From Chloroflexi bacterium B3_Chlor (GTDB taxonomy: Bacteria; Chloroflexota; Anaerolineae; UBA7937; B3-Chlor): 44,110 nucleotides of DNA. Position numbers and translations under genes: made by a program. Location of the stretch: NCBI GenBank assembly GCA_005223035.1, contig NJBK01000024.1, positions 1-44,110 of the forward strand, read 5' to 3'. Shown piece after piece: positions 1 to 7,612 of this stretch. A model generated the notes under the pieces. The model was given only the letters and a program-made list of their open reading frames with translations. It ran no database searches and had not been told where the DNA came from. Each line of letters starts with the position of its first letter. Positions within the stretch are counted from its first letter, which is position 1.

Positions 1-234
1 GGTAGTATGTTTCTGTTGTGGTGCTTCGAGTGGCCACGGCGCTGGTGGGAGAGATTGATCCCCTTCGAGTTGGCGTTCGAGCCCGGCGAGGCCGAGCGCC
101 GGTTCGGTGAGCGTTTCGAGATCGAGCAGATCGCCAGCGAGACTAACCCTCGGCACTGGCTGCCAACCTACTTGATAGGGAAACACAAGGCACCAGGCTT
201 CGCGGTATACTTGATGACGCGGAAAGTTGCGTGA
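1..234 (+). CDS. C-terminal fragment, probable class I SAM methyltransferase
   Basis: The reading frame is open at the left edge and ends at TGA 232-234, so this is the 3' part of a gene cut by the window. The 77 visible residues include an aromatic-rich stretch (LLWCFEWPRRWW) and an ending of the form YLMTRKVA. Both resemble the last strands of small SAM-dependent methyltransferases, where the C-terminal antiparallel strand carries such a motif. The SAM-binding glycine motif would lie outside the window, so the assignment rests on weak tail similarity. The next gene starts about 120 bases downstream behind its own strong ribosome binding site. The codon at 7-9 is ATG but has no ribosome binding site and is probably internal. 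Confidence 0.4.
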   Translation, partial: GSMFLLWCFEWPRRWWERLIPFELAFEPGEAERRFGERFEIEQIASETNPRHWLPTYLIGKHKAPGFAVYLMTRKVA

Positions 235-353
235 GGTTCTTAGAAAGTCATGAGTTATCGTTCAGCCGTGGTGACAGTGCACACGAGAGGGTGGCCCACC
301 GCAACGGACAAACGACAATAGACGAAAGACAATAAGAATAAGGAGGTATTGAG

Positions 354-794
354 ATGACAAAGTTAGATACGAGTGTGGTGATCAACCGGCGCAGTGAGGA
401 GGTCTTCGCGTACGTGACTGACTATGACACTCACCTGCAGTGGCAGTCGGGGATCCTGGAAGCGAAGGTAACTTCTGAAGGGCCATTGGGGGTGGGGTCG
501 CAGTACACCTACGTCATGCAAATGCTGGGTCGGCGGGTTGAGACAGCAGGGGAGATCACAGAGCACGAGCCGCCTAGGAAGCACGGGTGGAAGGCTACGT
601 CGGGACCGTTTCCGGTGTTCCAGGGTACCTTCCTCTTTGAGCCCATCGAAGGCGGCACAAAAGTCAGCCTTCTCGCCGAAGGCCAAGTCGGTGGATTCTT
701 CAAGTTGGCCGAGCCACTCGCAATGCGAATGGTTCGGCGACAGCTTGAAACCTCTCTCAACAACCTGAAAGACCTGCTGGAAGCCCAGGCCTAG
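354..794 (+). CDS. SRPBCC (START-like) family protein
   Basis: A 146-residue protein of normal length for the polyketide cyclase/dehydrase-like SRPBCC superfamily. It opens with the usual first strand (LDTSVVINRRSEEVFAYVTD), followed by WQSGI, the glycine-rich turn GPLGVGSQYTY, the central strands ITEHEPPRKHGWKAT and GTFLFEPIEGGTKVSLLAEG, and a long C-terminal helix ending in LETSLNNLKDLLEAQ. This fold forms a deep hydrophobic ligand cavity; the ligand cannot be inferred. The start is fixed by AAGGAGG about 8 bases upstream of ATG 354. It is probably a stand-alone cytosolic gene: no partner is close by, and about 170 non-coding bases follow with no obvious signal. Confidence 0.8.
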   Translation: MTKLDTSVVINRRSEEVFAYVTDYDTHLQWQSGILEAKVTSEGPLGVGSQYTYVMQMLGRRVETAGEITEHEPPRKHGWKATSGPFPVFQGTFLFEPIEGGTKVSLLAEGQVGGFFKLAEPLAMRMVRRQLETSLNNLKDLLEAQA

Positions 795-966
795 GGCAAC
801 GCCTGTCGGCTCTCACTGTGGGATGAGCGTATCGAGTTTGCGGGCCACCCTCCGATTTCCCATCCCTGCCCTCTAGGTGCAGAGCCAGATGCCCTTCATC
901 GGCTTGGGACATTCTCACGAGTAAGACGAGTTGACCGAGGTCATCGACGGAAAGGAGAAAACTGAA

Positions 967-2217
967 ATGAACAAGTGGTTAAGACGCATTCTCAAAGGAG
1001 TAGGCATTGTGGTAGGAGTACTGGTCGTGCTGGTCATCGGCCTGGTCACTTACGTGCAACTGACCTGGGATCGCCCGGTGAGTCGGGCAGTGCCCCAGAT
1101 GACCGCCCCGACGGACGCGGAGACGGTGGCGCGGGGTGAGTACCTGTATAACTACACCCAAATCTGCTGGTTCTGTCACGGGTCTGAGGGCAGTCATAGC
1201 CCCGGAGAGCCCCAGGCTGGCGGCCGCGAGTTCGACGCCACGGATATCGGGCCAGGCTTCGGGTATCTGTACGGCTCGAACCTCACGCCAGACCGCGAGA
1301 CGGGTATCGGGGACTGGTCTGACGGGGAATTGGTGCGGGCCATCCGAGAGGGGTTGGACCGCGAAGGACATCTGATCTTCCCCATCATGGAAGCCGAATG
1401 GTACCGCGGGATGAGCGACCAGGATGCCCTGGCTTTGGTGGCCTACCTGCGTTCCCTGCCACCGGTGCGTAACGAAGTTCCAGCCAATCAACTGTCCTTC
1501 GCCGCGAAGGCGCTGATGGCCTTGGGGATGATCAAACCCCAGCCCGCGGTCACCGAACAGGCGGTTGTCCCGCCTAGAGGCGCGACGATGGAGTATGGTG
1601 AGTATCTGACCCTGCATGGCTCCATGTGCGCAGGGTGCCACACGCCCCGCAGCCCGAACACCGGAGTGTACGATATGACCCGGCCCTTCGGTGGGGGTGA
1701 TTTTCTTATCGCGGAGGAAGGGGTCGACACTACAGGCCCCAACATCACGCCAGACGTGACCACGGGCATCGGCGATTGGACACAGGAGCAGTTCGTGACC
1801 GCCATGCGCACCGGGGTCCGGCCGGACGGCACTGTGATGGTGACCTTCATGCCATGGCCGGTGTACACCCGGTGGACAGAGGACGATCTACGCGCGGTGT
1901 GGCTGTATTTGCGCTCTCTCGAGCCCGTGGCCCACGAGGCGCCGGCCTCGGTGCTCACTGGTCAGGCGGCGACCGGGACGGGCAGCGCGAGGGGCGAGGG
2001 CCTCTACGGCGTCTACTGCGCCACGTGCCACGGTGGAGAAGGGGCTGGGAGTCTGCTCACAACCATGGCTCTGAAGGATGCGGGACTTGGTATGGATGAT
2101 ACGACGCTGGCGAGGTTCATCGCCGAGGGCTTGTCGGGTACGTCTATGCCCGGCTACGGGAAGACGCTGACGGAGGAACAAATAGCAGCCCTAGTGGCCT
2201 TCATTCGCACCTGGTAG
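967..2217 (+). CDS. Membrane-anchored triheme cytochrome c
   Basis: A 416-residue protein with one N-terminal membrane segment (about residues 9-31) that probably anchors it facing outward, followed by three cytochrome c modules. Heme-binding CxxCH motifs are CWFCH (67-71), CAGCH (221-225) and CATCH (351-355). The first two modules share an internal sequence of the form NLTPDRETGIGDW / NITPDVTTGIGDW, as in the cytochrome subunits of membrane-bound gluconate and aldehyde dehydrogenases, so they look like an internal duplication. The third is a short class I domain with its distal Met likely in TSMPGYG. ATG 967 is chosen because GGAAAGGAG lies just upstream; an ATG-like start 12 codons earlier has no ribosome binding site. 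It likely carries electrons outside the membrane. The dehydrogenase partner is not visible. Confidence 0.88.
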   Translation: MNKWLRRILKGVGIVVGVLVVLVIGLVTYVQLTWDRPVSRAVPQMTAPTDAETVARGEYLYNYTQICWFCHGSEGSHSPGEPQAGGREFDATDIGPGFGYLYGSNLTPDRETGIGDWSDGELVRAIREGLDREGHLIFPIMEAEWYRGMSDQDALALVAYLRSLPPVRNEVPANQLSFAAKALMALGMIKPQPAVTEQAVVPPRGATMEYGEYLTLHGSMCAGCHTPRSPNTGVYDMTRPFGGGDFLIAEEGVDTTGPNITPDVTTGIGDWTQEQFVTAMRTGVRPDGTVMVTFMPWPVYTRWTEDDLRAVWLYLRSLEPVAHEAPASVLTGQAATGTGSARGEGLYGVYCATCHGGEGAGSLLTTMALKDAGLGMDDTTLARFIAEGLSGTSMPGYGKTLTEEQIAALVAFIRTW

Positions 2218-2412
2218 TGGCCAAGTGCCACGCCGACTGTGGTGACGGTGGGCACGGAAGCCCGCGCACCAGCGGGTGTGACCCAATCGCACCGCTTGTC
2301 GTAAATGCGAGGATGGAGTCGACAGGGCATGCCATGGCCAATCGGTCCCTATCGATAACGTCGAACTGTGTTCAGGAATGTCAAGTTGGCACGGGGAAAG
2401 GTGGTGAGGAGC

Positions 2413-2832
2413 ATGAGTGCGAAAGGACTTCAGAAGACGATCAGACAGGCAAGCACCCACCCGATAGTGAGTTGTTACCCGGACACGCCGTTGCCTGAGC
2501 TGCTCTTTGCCCTCGAGGAGCACAACTTCGTGTTGGTGGTGAGGAAGGGAGACGGCCACGTAGCGGGACTAGTGGCACGCATAGATGTCGTGAAGGCTTA
2601 CCTGAACGATCCAGAGTGGGCGGACAAGGTAGTGAGCGAGATAATGACTCCCAAGGAGAGTCTGATTTGGCTCCCCAACAGCGTCAACCTGCTAGATGCG
2701 ATCAAGAGGATGGTAGATAGCGATATCCACCAGTTGGTGGTGTGTGGCCCTGCCGAGGGGGGCCGACACCCCATCGGTGTGATTACTTTGGCCGACGTGA
2801 TCCGAGAACTGCGAAGGGAGATTGGGACATAG
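2413..2832 (+). CDS. CBS-domain pair protein
   Basis: A 139-residue protein made almost entirely of a tandem CBS pair. The first repeat covers about residues 12-55 (PIVSCYPDTPLPELLFALEE, then VVRKGDGHVAGLVARIDV) and the second about 70-135 (IMTPKESLIWLPNSVNLLDA, then HQLVVCGPAEG and IGVITLADVIREL). Bateman modules bind adenine nucleotides and regulate other proteins; stand-alone versions are common and their targets are rarely known. ATG 2413 follows GGTGAGGA. A GTG 15 codons earlier is also in frame but adds a non-conserved basic stretch. The gene sits between the cytochrome c and TlpA genes without obvious coupling to either. Confidence 0.85.
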   Translation: MSAKGLQKTIRQASTHPIVSCYPDTPLPELLFALEEHNFVLVVRKGDGHVAGLVARIDVVKAYLNDPEWADKVVSEIMTPKESLIWLPNSVNLLDAIKRMVDSDIHQLVVCGPAEGGRHPIGVITLADVIRELRREIGT

Positions 2833-2876
2833 CTCACTCACGTCCCGTGCGATTGGGCCAGGGTACGCGCTGCCAG

Positions 2877-2906
2877 TTGTGGCAGCCACAAGTTCCGTGA
2901 TATGAT
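2877..2906 (+). promoter_or_regulatory. Sigma-70-like promoter upstream of TlpA gene
   Basis: TTGTGG (2877-2882) and TATGAT (2901-2906) are separated by 18 bases, a reasonable housekeeping-type promoter. Transcription would start near 2913, giving a leader of about 300 bases before the TlpA ATG at 3212. Confidence 0.5.
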
Positions 2907-2913
2907 GGAGAGA

Positions 2914-3006
2914 GCCGAGAGACGAGGCCGGTTACCCCCTTGAGAAGGGGGATACCCCGGCTTGATGAGGTTCGGATGATTTTCCGCATGGGTTGCGTCT
3001 TTCGGC
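2914..3006 (+). ncRNA. Possible structured leader RNA (three-way junction)
   Basis: GCCGAGAGACG (2914-2924) can pair with CGTCTTTCGGC (2996-3006) over 11 positions with one G-U, closing a junction. Inside it are a long hairpin at 2927-2961 (GCCGG/CCGGC outside CCCCCTT-GAG-AAGGGGG) and a short hairpin at 2973-2986 (CGGA-TGATTT-TCCG). It begins right where the upstream promoter would start transcription and lies about 205 bases before the TlpA gene. No known riboswitch consensus was recognised. The region from here to 3211 shows no convincing gene. Confidence 0.35.
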
Positions 3007-3211
3007 CAGAGATCTCATCTCAAGGGCAACGGTGTGAACCGAGCAGCGGTTGGCACAATGGGCGGTTGACGTGTCAGGAAGGCCGCGTCAGGTCATGTTG
3101 CCCACGACGGTCGCTGCTCTGGCCGCCCAATCATCTACAGGGAGGCGCCGTCGCACTGCTACGGTGACTGTGGCGAATTGGCCAGCCACAAGCCAGCGGA
3201 TCAGGAGAACT

Positions 3212-3811
3212 ATGCAGACGAAGGAACCGGTGGAAGCGCGAGCGGGAGAAAGACAGCAAGGGCCGCCGGTCTCTCAGAAGGGGTCGAGGCGGATTGGCCA
3301 ACCTCTCATCATTCTCGCGGCTCTGGCCGTTGTCTTTGTCTCCCTTGCCTACGGCTTGACGGCCAAGGGGCCAGGGCCGCTCCAAGAGGGGCCAGCACCA
3401 GATTTCACCTTGCAGCTGTTCGATGGGAGTCAACTCTCCCTGAGTGACCTGCGGGGACAGGTCGTGGTGCTCAATTTCTGGGCTAGTTGGTGCCCGCCCT
3501 GCCGGGATGAGGCCCCCATTCTCGAGGCTACTTGGCAGCGCTACCGCGAGCAGGGAATCACCGTCGTAGGGGTGGATCATCAGGACACCGAAGCGCCAGC
3601 GCTGGCCTTCATCGAGGAATTCGGGATAACATATCCGAATGGGCCGGACCCGCGCAGTCGCATCGCGAAGGCCTACGGCATCCAGGGGGTGCCAGAGACC
3701 TTCGTCATCACTCACGAGGGAGAGATTGCCAAGGTCTTCATCGGGTCGCCGACCGAGGACCAACTCACGGTTGTACTGGAGGAACTCCTGGCCGAGGCCA
3801 GAGGGGACTAA
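3212..3811 (+). CDS. TlpA/ResA-type thiol-disulfide oxidoreductase
   Basis: A 199-residue membrane-tethered thioredoxin-fold protein. A basic N-terminal tail (1-28) precedes one membrane segment (about 31-50) and an AhpC/TSA-redoxin domain starting at GPAPDFTLQLFDG. The active site is WASWCPPC, with Cys94 and Cys97, and the cis-proline loop is GVPETFVI. Such proteins reduce or isomerise thiols outside the membrane, often in cytochrome c maturation or copper-site assembly. That fits the triheme cytochrome upstream and the copper island downstream. ATG 3212 follows AGGAG at 3203-3207; the upstream open frame has no ribosome binding site and lacks coding character. The DsbA-like selenoprotein candidate follows 139 bases later and may share the transcript. 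Confidence 0.88.
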   Translation: MQTKEPVEARAGERQQGPPVSQKGSRRIGQPLIILAALAVVFVSLAYGLTAKGPGPLQEGPAPDFTLQLFDGSQLSLSDLRGQVVVLNFWASWCPPCRDEAPILEATWQRYREQGITVVGVDHQDTEAPALAFIEEFGITYPNGPDPRSRIAKAYGIQGVPETFVITHEGEIAKVFIGSPTEDQLTVVLEELLAEARGD

Positions 3812-3950
3812 GCGGATCCGGGCGGGGAAGTCGCTTGCCCGCTGGTTGCACAGAAGTCATGTCAGGAGGCAGTGAGGAAAGGTGACAAATAGGGTTGCGG
3901 AGCATTCGAAAGGTTGTGTTCCACCGAAGACCACGCTGACGTCAAGGAGT

Positions 3951-4670
3951 ATGTCGTTCACGGGGCAGGCCAAACTGCTCGCGGCGCTGATGATCGTGCT
4001 CGTGATTGTGGTGCTGGTCGGGTGTGCAAGCCGCCCCGGGGCGACACCGGAGCCTCTCAGCCCAACACCCGTGACACCGACAGCCACCGCCGGACCTTCG
4101 GTCGGCAACACGGCCACACCAACACTCATGGACATTGTGGCTGCCGAAACACGCCATTTCGTTGGAGACCCCAATGCTCCCGTGACCATCATCGAGTTCG
4201 GCGACTTTCAGTGAGGGTTCTGCAGGCTGTTCGCCACTGGCGCGTTGCGCCAGATTGATGAAGCATATGTGCAGAGAGGGTTGGTCCGCTTTGGGTATCG
4301 GCATTTGGTCGTACTTGGGCCAAACTCGCAGCGGGCGGCTGAGGCCAGCGAGTGCGCCGCAGAGCAGGGTGCTTTCTGGGCCTACCACGACCTACTGTAT
4401 GGTCCTCAGACAGGCGGGAGTCGCGGGGGCTTCAATGACAACTTGAAGCAGATTGCAGCCGATCTAGGACTGGACACTACGGTTTTCAACGCCTGTCTAG
4501 ACTCGGGTAAGACGGCCGCTCTCGTTCGCACCGAGACGAGTAGGGGACAGTCGCTGGGGGTCAGGGGCACGCCAGCCTTCCTGATAAACGGCCAGCCGCT
4601 GGCTGGCGCACAGCCCTTTGAAGTATTTCAGCAGATCATCGAGGCAGAGATTGGTGCGATCGACCAGTGA
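3951..4670 (+). CDS. DsbA-like thioredoxin lipoprotein, probable selenoprotein (UxxC)
   Basis: Read through the TGA at 4212-4214, this is a continuous 239-residue DsbA/thioredoxin_4 protein. It has a lipoprotein signal (hydrophobic residues about 8-24, lipobox LVGC, Cys25), a Thr/Pro-rich linker, then FVGDPNAPVTIIEFGDFQ. Residue 88 is encoded by TGA and is followed by GFC. The family normally has FQCPFC here, so the TGA replaces exactly the nucleophilic Cys and gives a UGFC active site. Everything downstream is well conserved and unbroken: RFGYRHLVVLG, QRAAEASECAAEQGAFWAYHD and the cis-Pro loop GVRGTPAFLING. A hairpin after the TGA fits a bacterial SECIS. ATG 3951 gives a normal signal peptide but its AAGGAG is only 1 base away; GTG 3882 is the alternative. 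The competing reading is a nonsense mutation. Confidence 0.78.
4237..4253 (+). promoter_or_regulatory. Candidate bacterial SECIS hairpin
   Basis: CTGGCGC (4237-4243) and GCGCCAG (4247-4253) form a perfect 7-bp stem with loop GTT. The loop begins 29 bases after the TGA at 4212-4214 and its first base is G. Known bacterial SECIS elements have a small apical loop with G among its first two bases, about 16-37 nt downstream of UGA. CTGCA (4220-4224) and TGCAG (4270-4274) could add a lower stem. Confidence 0.6.
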
Positions 4671-5024
4671 ACGGACAATTCGAGTTTCCATTGACAGGTA
4701 ATCCGGTCTTGCCCTCATTCTCGTATCTGCACCGGGATGGGGTGTCTGAGTAGGCTGCCACAGACGTTGGCTGACGGCTGCACGCTTTGGTGACGACATG
4801 AATCTTGTGCCGCCTTTCCGTCGAGGAGCGCAGAGTAGACATCCATGGAAGGTGACGGTTGTGATAGCTCCGGACTTCGGTGCCTGTACTTTGGAGACAG
4901 CCCAGGGACCCTTGGCCCGCAATGGTGCCTTTCTGTGGGAACCCATGGGAAGACGGTTGACAAACCCATTGCCTTCTTGTTGTCGTGTTGAGAGAGGTTG
5001 TTTCATTGGAGGGCAGAGACACAG
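4671..5024 (+). other. 354-base gap without a recognisable gene
   Basis: No open frame here has a ribosome binding site together with a recognisable protein. Two TTGACA hexamers occur (4692-4697 and 4957-4962), but neither has a good -10 hexamer at 16-18 bases. The second lies about 60 bases before the response-regulator gene and could be part of its promoter. Confidence 0.4.
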
Positions 5025-5699
5025 ATGACCGAGGGAAAGATAAGGGCAGTTTTGGCCGATGATCACGCCCTGGTTCGGCAGGGGGTCCGTCGGTTCTTGG
5101 AAGAAAGCGGCGATATCACCGTTGTGGCTGAGGCGGGGGATGGTGAGCGGGCGTTGGAACTGGTGGCGGAGCATCAGCCCGACATAGCCATACTGGATAT
5201 CAGGATGCCCAAGATGTCTGGCGTCGATCTGGCACGCCGCATCAAGGCCGAGCACCCGCAGGTCAGAATCTTGGTTCTCACTGCCTACGATGATGATCCC
5301 TACGTCTTTGCCCTCGTCCAGGCGGGAGTTGATGGCTACGTCCTCAAGACAGCTGACTCCGCTCAGTTGATCCAGGCTGTTCGGCGAATAGCGGAGGGCG
5401 AGCCAGCCCTCGACGCTACCGTGGCCAGGAGGTTGATGGAGCGAGTGCGCTCAGGTCGCGTGGCACTGAAGGCCGATGGGGTTGTGGAGAGGCCTACAGA
5501 CCGCGAACTGGAGGTTCTTCGCTTGGCAGGCAAGGGTCTCACCAACAGAGCGATCGGACAGGAATTGGGGATTAGCGGTCGGACCGTACAAGGCCACTTG
5601 GCCAGGGTCTACTCTAAGCTGCAGGTCGGTTCGCGCACTGAGGCGGTGTTGAAAGCCGTGCGTGAGGGGTGGATCAGCATGGATGACAAGGTTGAGTGA
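5025..5699 (+). CDS. NarL/FixJ-family response regulator
   Basis: A 224-residue two-component response regulator. The receiver domain (about 5-120) shows the acidic pair in LADDH, the phospho-acceptor Asp58 in AILDIRMPKMSG, LTAYDDD and Lys108 in GYVLKTAD. The C-terminal LuxR-type helix-turn-helix starts at PTDRELEVLRLAGKGLTNRA and contains the recognition helix region SGRTVQGHLARVYSKL. It should bind DNA after phosphorylation. ATG 5025 follows GGAGGG at a rather long spacing; an in-frame ATG nine codons earlier is less well placed. The sensor kinase gene follows after 9 bases, so the two form an operon. Nothing in the sequence proves its targets, though a redox or metal response would suit the neighbours. 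Confidence 0.92.
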   Translation: MTEGKIRAVLADDHALVRQGVRRFLEESGDITVVAEAGDGERALELVAEHQPDIAILDIRMPKMSGVDLARRIKAEHPQVRILVLTAYDDDPYVFALVQAGVDGYVLKTADSAQLIQAVRRIAEGEPALDATVARRLMERVRSGRVALKADGVVERPTDRELEVLRLAGKGLTNRAIGQELGISGRTVQGHLARVYSKLQVGSRTEAVLKAVREGWISMDDKVE

Positions 5700-5708
5700 C
5701 GGCCGAGG

Positions 5709-7439
5709 ATGATTACAAGGGATTGGCTGAAGAGGTTGTGGCGGGATCTCCGCAGCCAGATGCTGCTCTGGATCGTGTTTCCCGTGGCGGCCATCTTGCT
5801 CGCTCTCTCCTTCACCGGTGTCTACAGCCACCAAAGGGCGATGAGAACTTTGGTGGAGGATAGAGATCTGGCGCTGGCGACCGTGGCCGCCAGCGCAATC
5901 GAGGAGGGCCTAGACCGCTGTCGGGATACCTTGGAAAGCGTTCGTGATCAGGCCGGCCTCCGCCATGCCGAGCCCGTCGACTATCCTCTGCTGCTCCGGG
6001 AATACTCGCCCCAACTCGGGGCGTTTGATGAAGGCGTTGCCCTGTTGACGACGGGCGGTGAAGTACTAGCCGCTTGGCCTGATTCCGACGTGTGGACAGC
6101 CAGGATCCAGGGTGTGATGCCGGCCTTGGAGCAAATCAGTGTGGGGGAGGGGCCGCCGCTCTTGATTACCTTGGAAGAGCCACTCTCGCGTCGCACCCTG
6201 GCGGCTTGGGTCGTTGCCGGGGTGGGACAGGCAGGCGCGCTGGTCGGCGTGTTCTCACCGAAGGGCTGCGGTGCAGAGCAGATTTTGGCGGACTTGACAG
6301 TGGGCAGTACGGGAGTGGCCTATCTGATCGATGGCAGGGGAACCGTCCTCTATCCTCTCAGCCAGTTCCAGCTGGAAAGCGACGCACTCACCCACTTGCG
6401 CATGGACGGCACCCAGCTGGCCGAGGCTGGCGCGCACGTGCATCGGGATCTGGCTGGGGAGCCAATGGTCCTGGCGCACGCTCCCCTGCGAGATGGATGG
6501 ATGGTGATCGTCCAGGAGCCGTGGAGTGACCTCCTCGCTCCCATGATGCGCTATTCCCAGATCACACCCTTAGTTGTGGTCCTGATCGCCTTGGGGTCCC
6601 TCATAACCATCGCTTTAGGGGTGCGCCAGGTGCTTCTACCCTTGGAAGCGCTGCGGCACAGCGCCAGCAAGATCGCCGAGGGTGATTTCTCAGCCGCTCG
6701 CGATCCGGTGGGCGGGATTACCGAAATCGATGAACTGCGGATCAGTATCAATGAGATGGCAGATCGAGTCCGTAGCTACCAGACCTCTATGCGCAGTTAT
6801 GCAGCGGCGCTGACTGCGGCCCAGGATGAGGAGCGGTTGCGCGTTGGTCACGAACTGCACGACGACACCGTGCAGTCGTTGGTCGTCCTTTCCCAGGAGC
6901 TAGAGAGGGCACAAAGGGACCTACCCGCTACTGCGAAGCGTTCCGGTCAGAAGCTGGCAGACTTGCGAGAGCTGACCGGCTCCATCATCGATGATCTACG
7001 CCGCTACATCGGTGACCTGCGACCCGTATACTTGGAGGATCTGGGATTGATCCCGGGTTTACAGAAACTGGCAGATGATTTGGCGGCTAGTGATCACATC
7101 GACACAGAGTTGGAGGTGTCCGGAACGCCCTATCGCCTCGCCGCCGATGTAGAACTGGCTATTTTTCGTATCGTTCAGGAAGCGCTGAACAATGTCGAAC
7201 AGCACGCCCAGGCCTCCAGAGTGCACGTGAGGGCGCAGTTCGATTCAGACGGGATCACCGTGTTCATAGAGGACGATGGTGTTGGCTTTGAACTTCCAGA
7301 GACCCCCAACGAACTGACCGAACGCGGCCACTTCGGGCTGATGGGGATGCAAGAGAGGGCCATCCTTCTGGGTGGGTGGCTCTCCACGTGGTCAGAGCCT
7401 GGCCAAGGGACAAGAATCGTGTTCCACCTGCCTGTCTAG
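5709..7439 (+). CDS. Sensor histidine kinase (HisKA_3 type) with extracellular sensor domain
   Basis: A 576-residue membrane kinase partnered with the preceding response regulator. It has a first membrane segment (about 19-40), a roughly 240-residue extracellular region resembling a double-Cache/PAS-like sensor (GSTGVAYLIDGRGTVLYPLS), a second membrane segment (about 282-305), a HAMP region with SASKIAEGDFSA, then the HisKA_3 dimerisation domain. The phospho-accepting His384 lies in GHELHDDTVQSL. The HATPase domain has the N box (EALNNVEQHAQAS), the G1 box (EDDGVGFE) and the G2-like box (GHFGLMGMQERA). All motifs look intact. The ATG sits in CGAGGATG directly after the regulator's stop, implying translational coupling. 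The ligand is unknown. Confidence 0.92.
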   Translation: MITRDWLKRLWRDLRSQMLLWIVFPVAAILLALSFTGVYSHQRAMRTLVEDRDLALATVAASAIEEGLDRCRDTLESVRDQAGLRHAEPVDYPLLLREYSPQLGAFDEGVALLTTGGEVLAAWPDSDVWTARIQGVMPALEQISVGEGPPLLITLEEPLSRRTLAAWVVAGVGQAGALVGVFSPKGCGAEQILADLTVGSTGVAYLIDGRGTVLYPLSQFQLESDALTHLRMDGTQLAEAGAHVHRDLAGEPMVLAHAPLRDGWMVIVQEPWSDLLAPMMRYSQITPLVVVLIALGSLITIALGVRQVLLPLEALRHSASKIAEGDFSAARDPVGGITEIDELRISINEMADRVRSYQTSMRSYAAALTAAQDEERLRVGHELHDDTVQSLVVLSQELERAQRDLPATAKRSGQKLADLRELTGSIIDDLRRYIGDLRPVYLEDLGLIPGLQKLADDLAASDHIDTELEVSGTPYRLAADVELAIFRIVQEALNNVEQHAQASRVHVRAQFDSDGITVFIEDDGVGFELPETPNELTERGHFGLMGMQERAILLGGWLSTWSEPGQGTRIVFHLPV

Positions 7440-7493
7440 GCTAAACCATAGCGGTCTGGCGAACGTACTTCGTTCGGCGCCAAACGGCGCATC

Positions 7494-7519
7494 GAAGGCC
7501 CATCGAAAGGTGGGCCTTC
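7494..7519 (+). terminator. Rho-independent terminator of the two-component operon
   Basis: GAAGGCCCA (7494-7502) and TGGGCCTTC (7511-7519) form a perfect 9-bp stem with an 8-base loop, followed by TTGCTTG. The T-run is short but the position, about 55 bases after the kinase stop, fits. Confidence 0.6.
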
Positions 7520-7612
7520 TTGCTTGCCCCGGAGAAGATGGAATTGCTCTCCCGTTCGGGCCTAGAACTGATAATACTTGGTTACGGATTACACAAAGGA
7601 AGTCGGGCAACG

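Noticed and set aside
2960..3200. Cobalamin or TPP riboswitch upstream of the TlpA gene
   Set aside because: Short pieces resemble parts of these consensus boxes, but neither the order nor the core motifs are present.
3050..3211. N-terminal extension of the TlpA protein
   Set aside because: Basic, non-conserved, without ribosome binding site, and it would hide the well-placed ATG at 3212.
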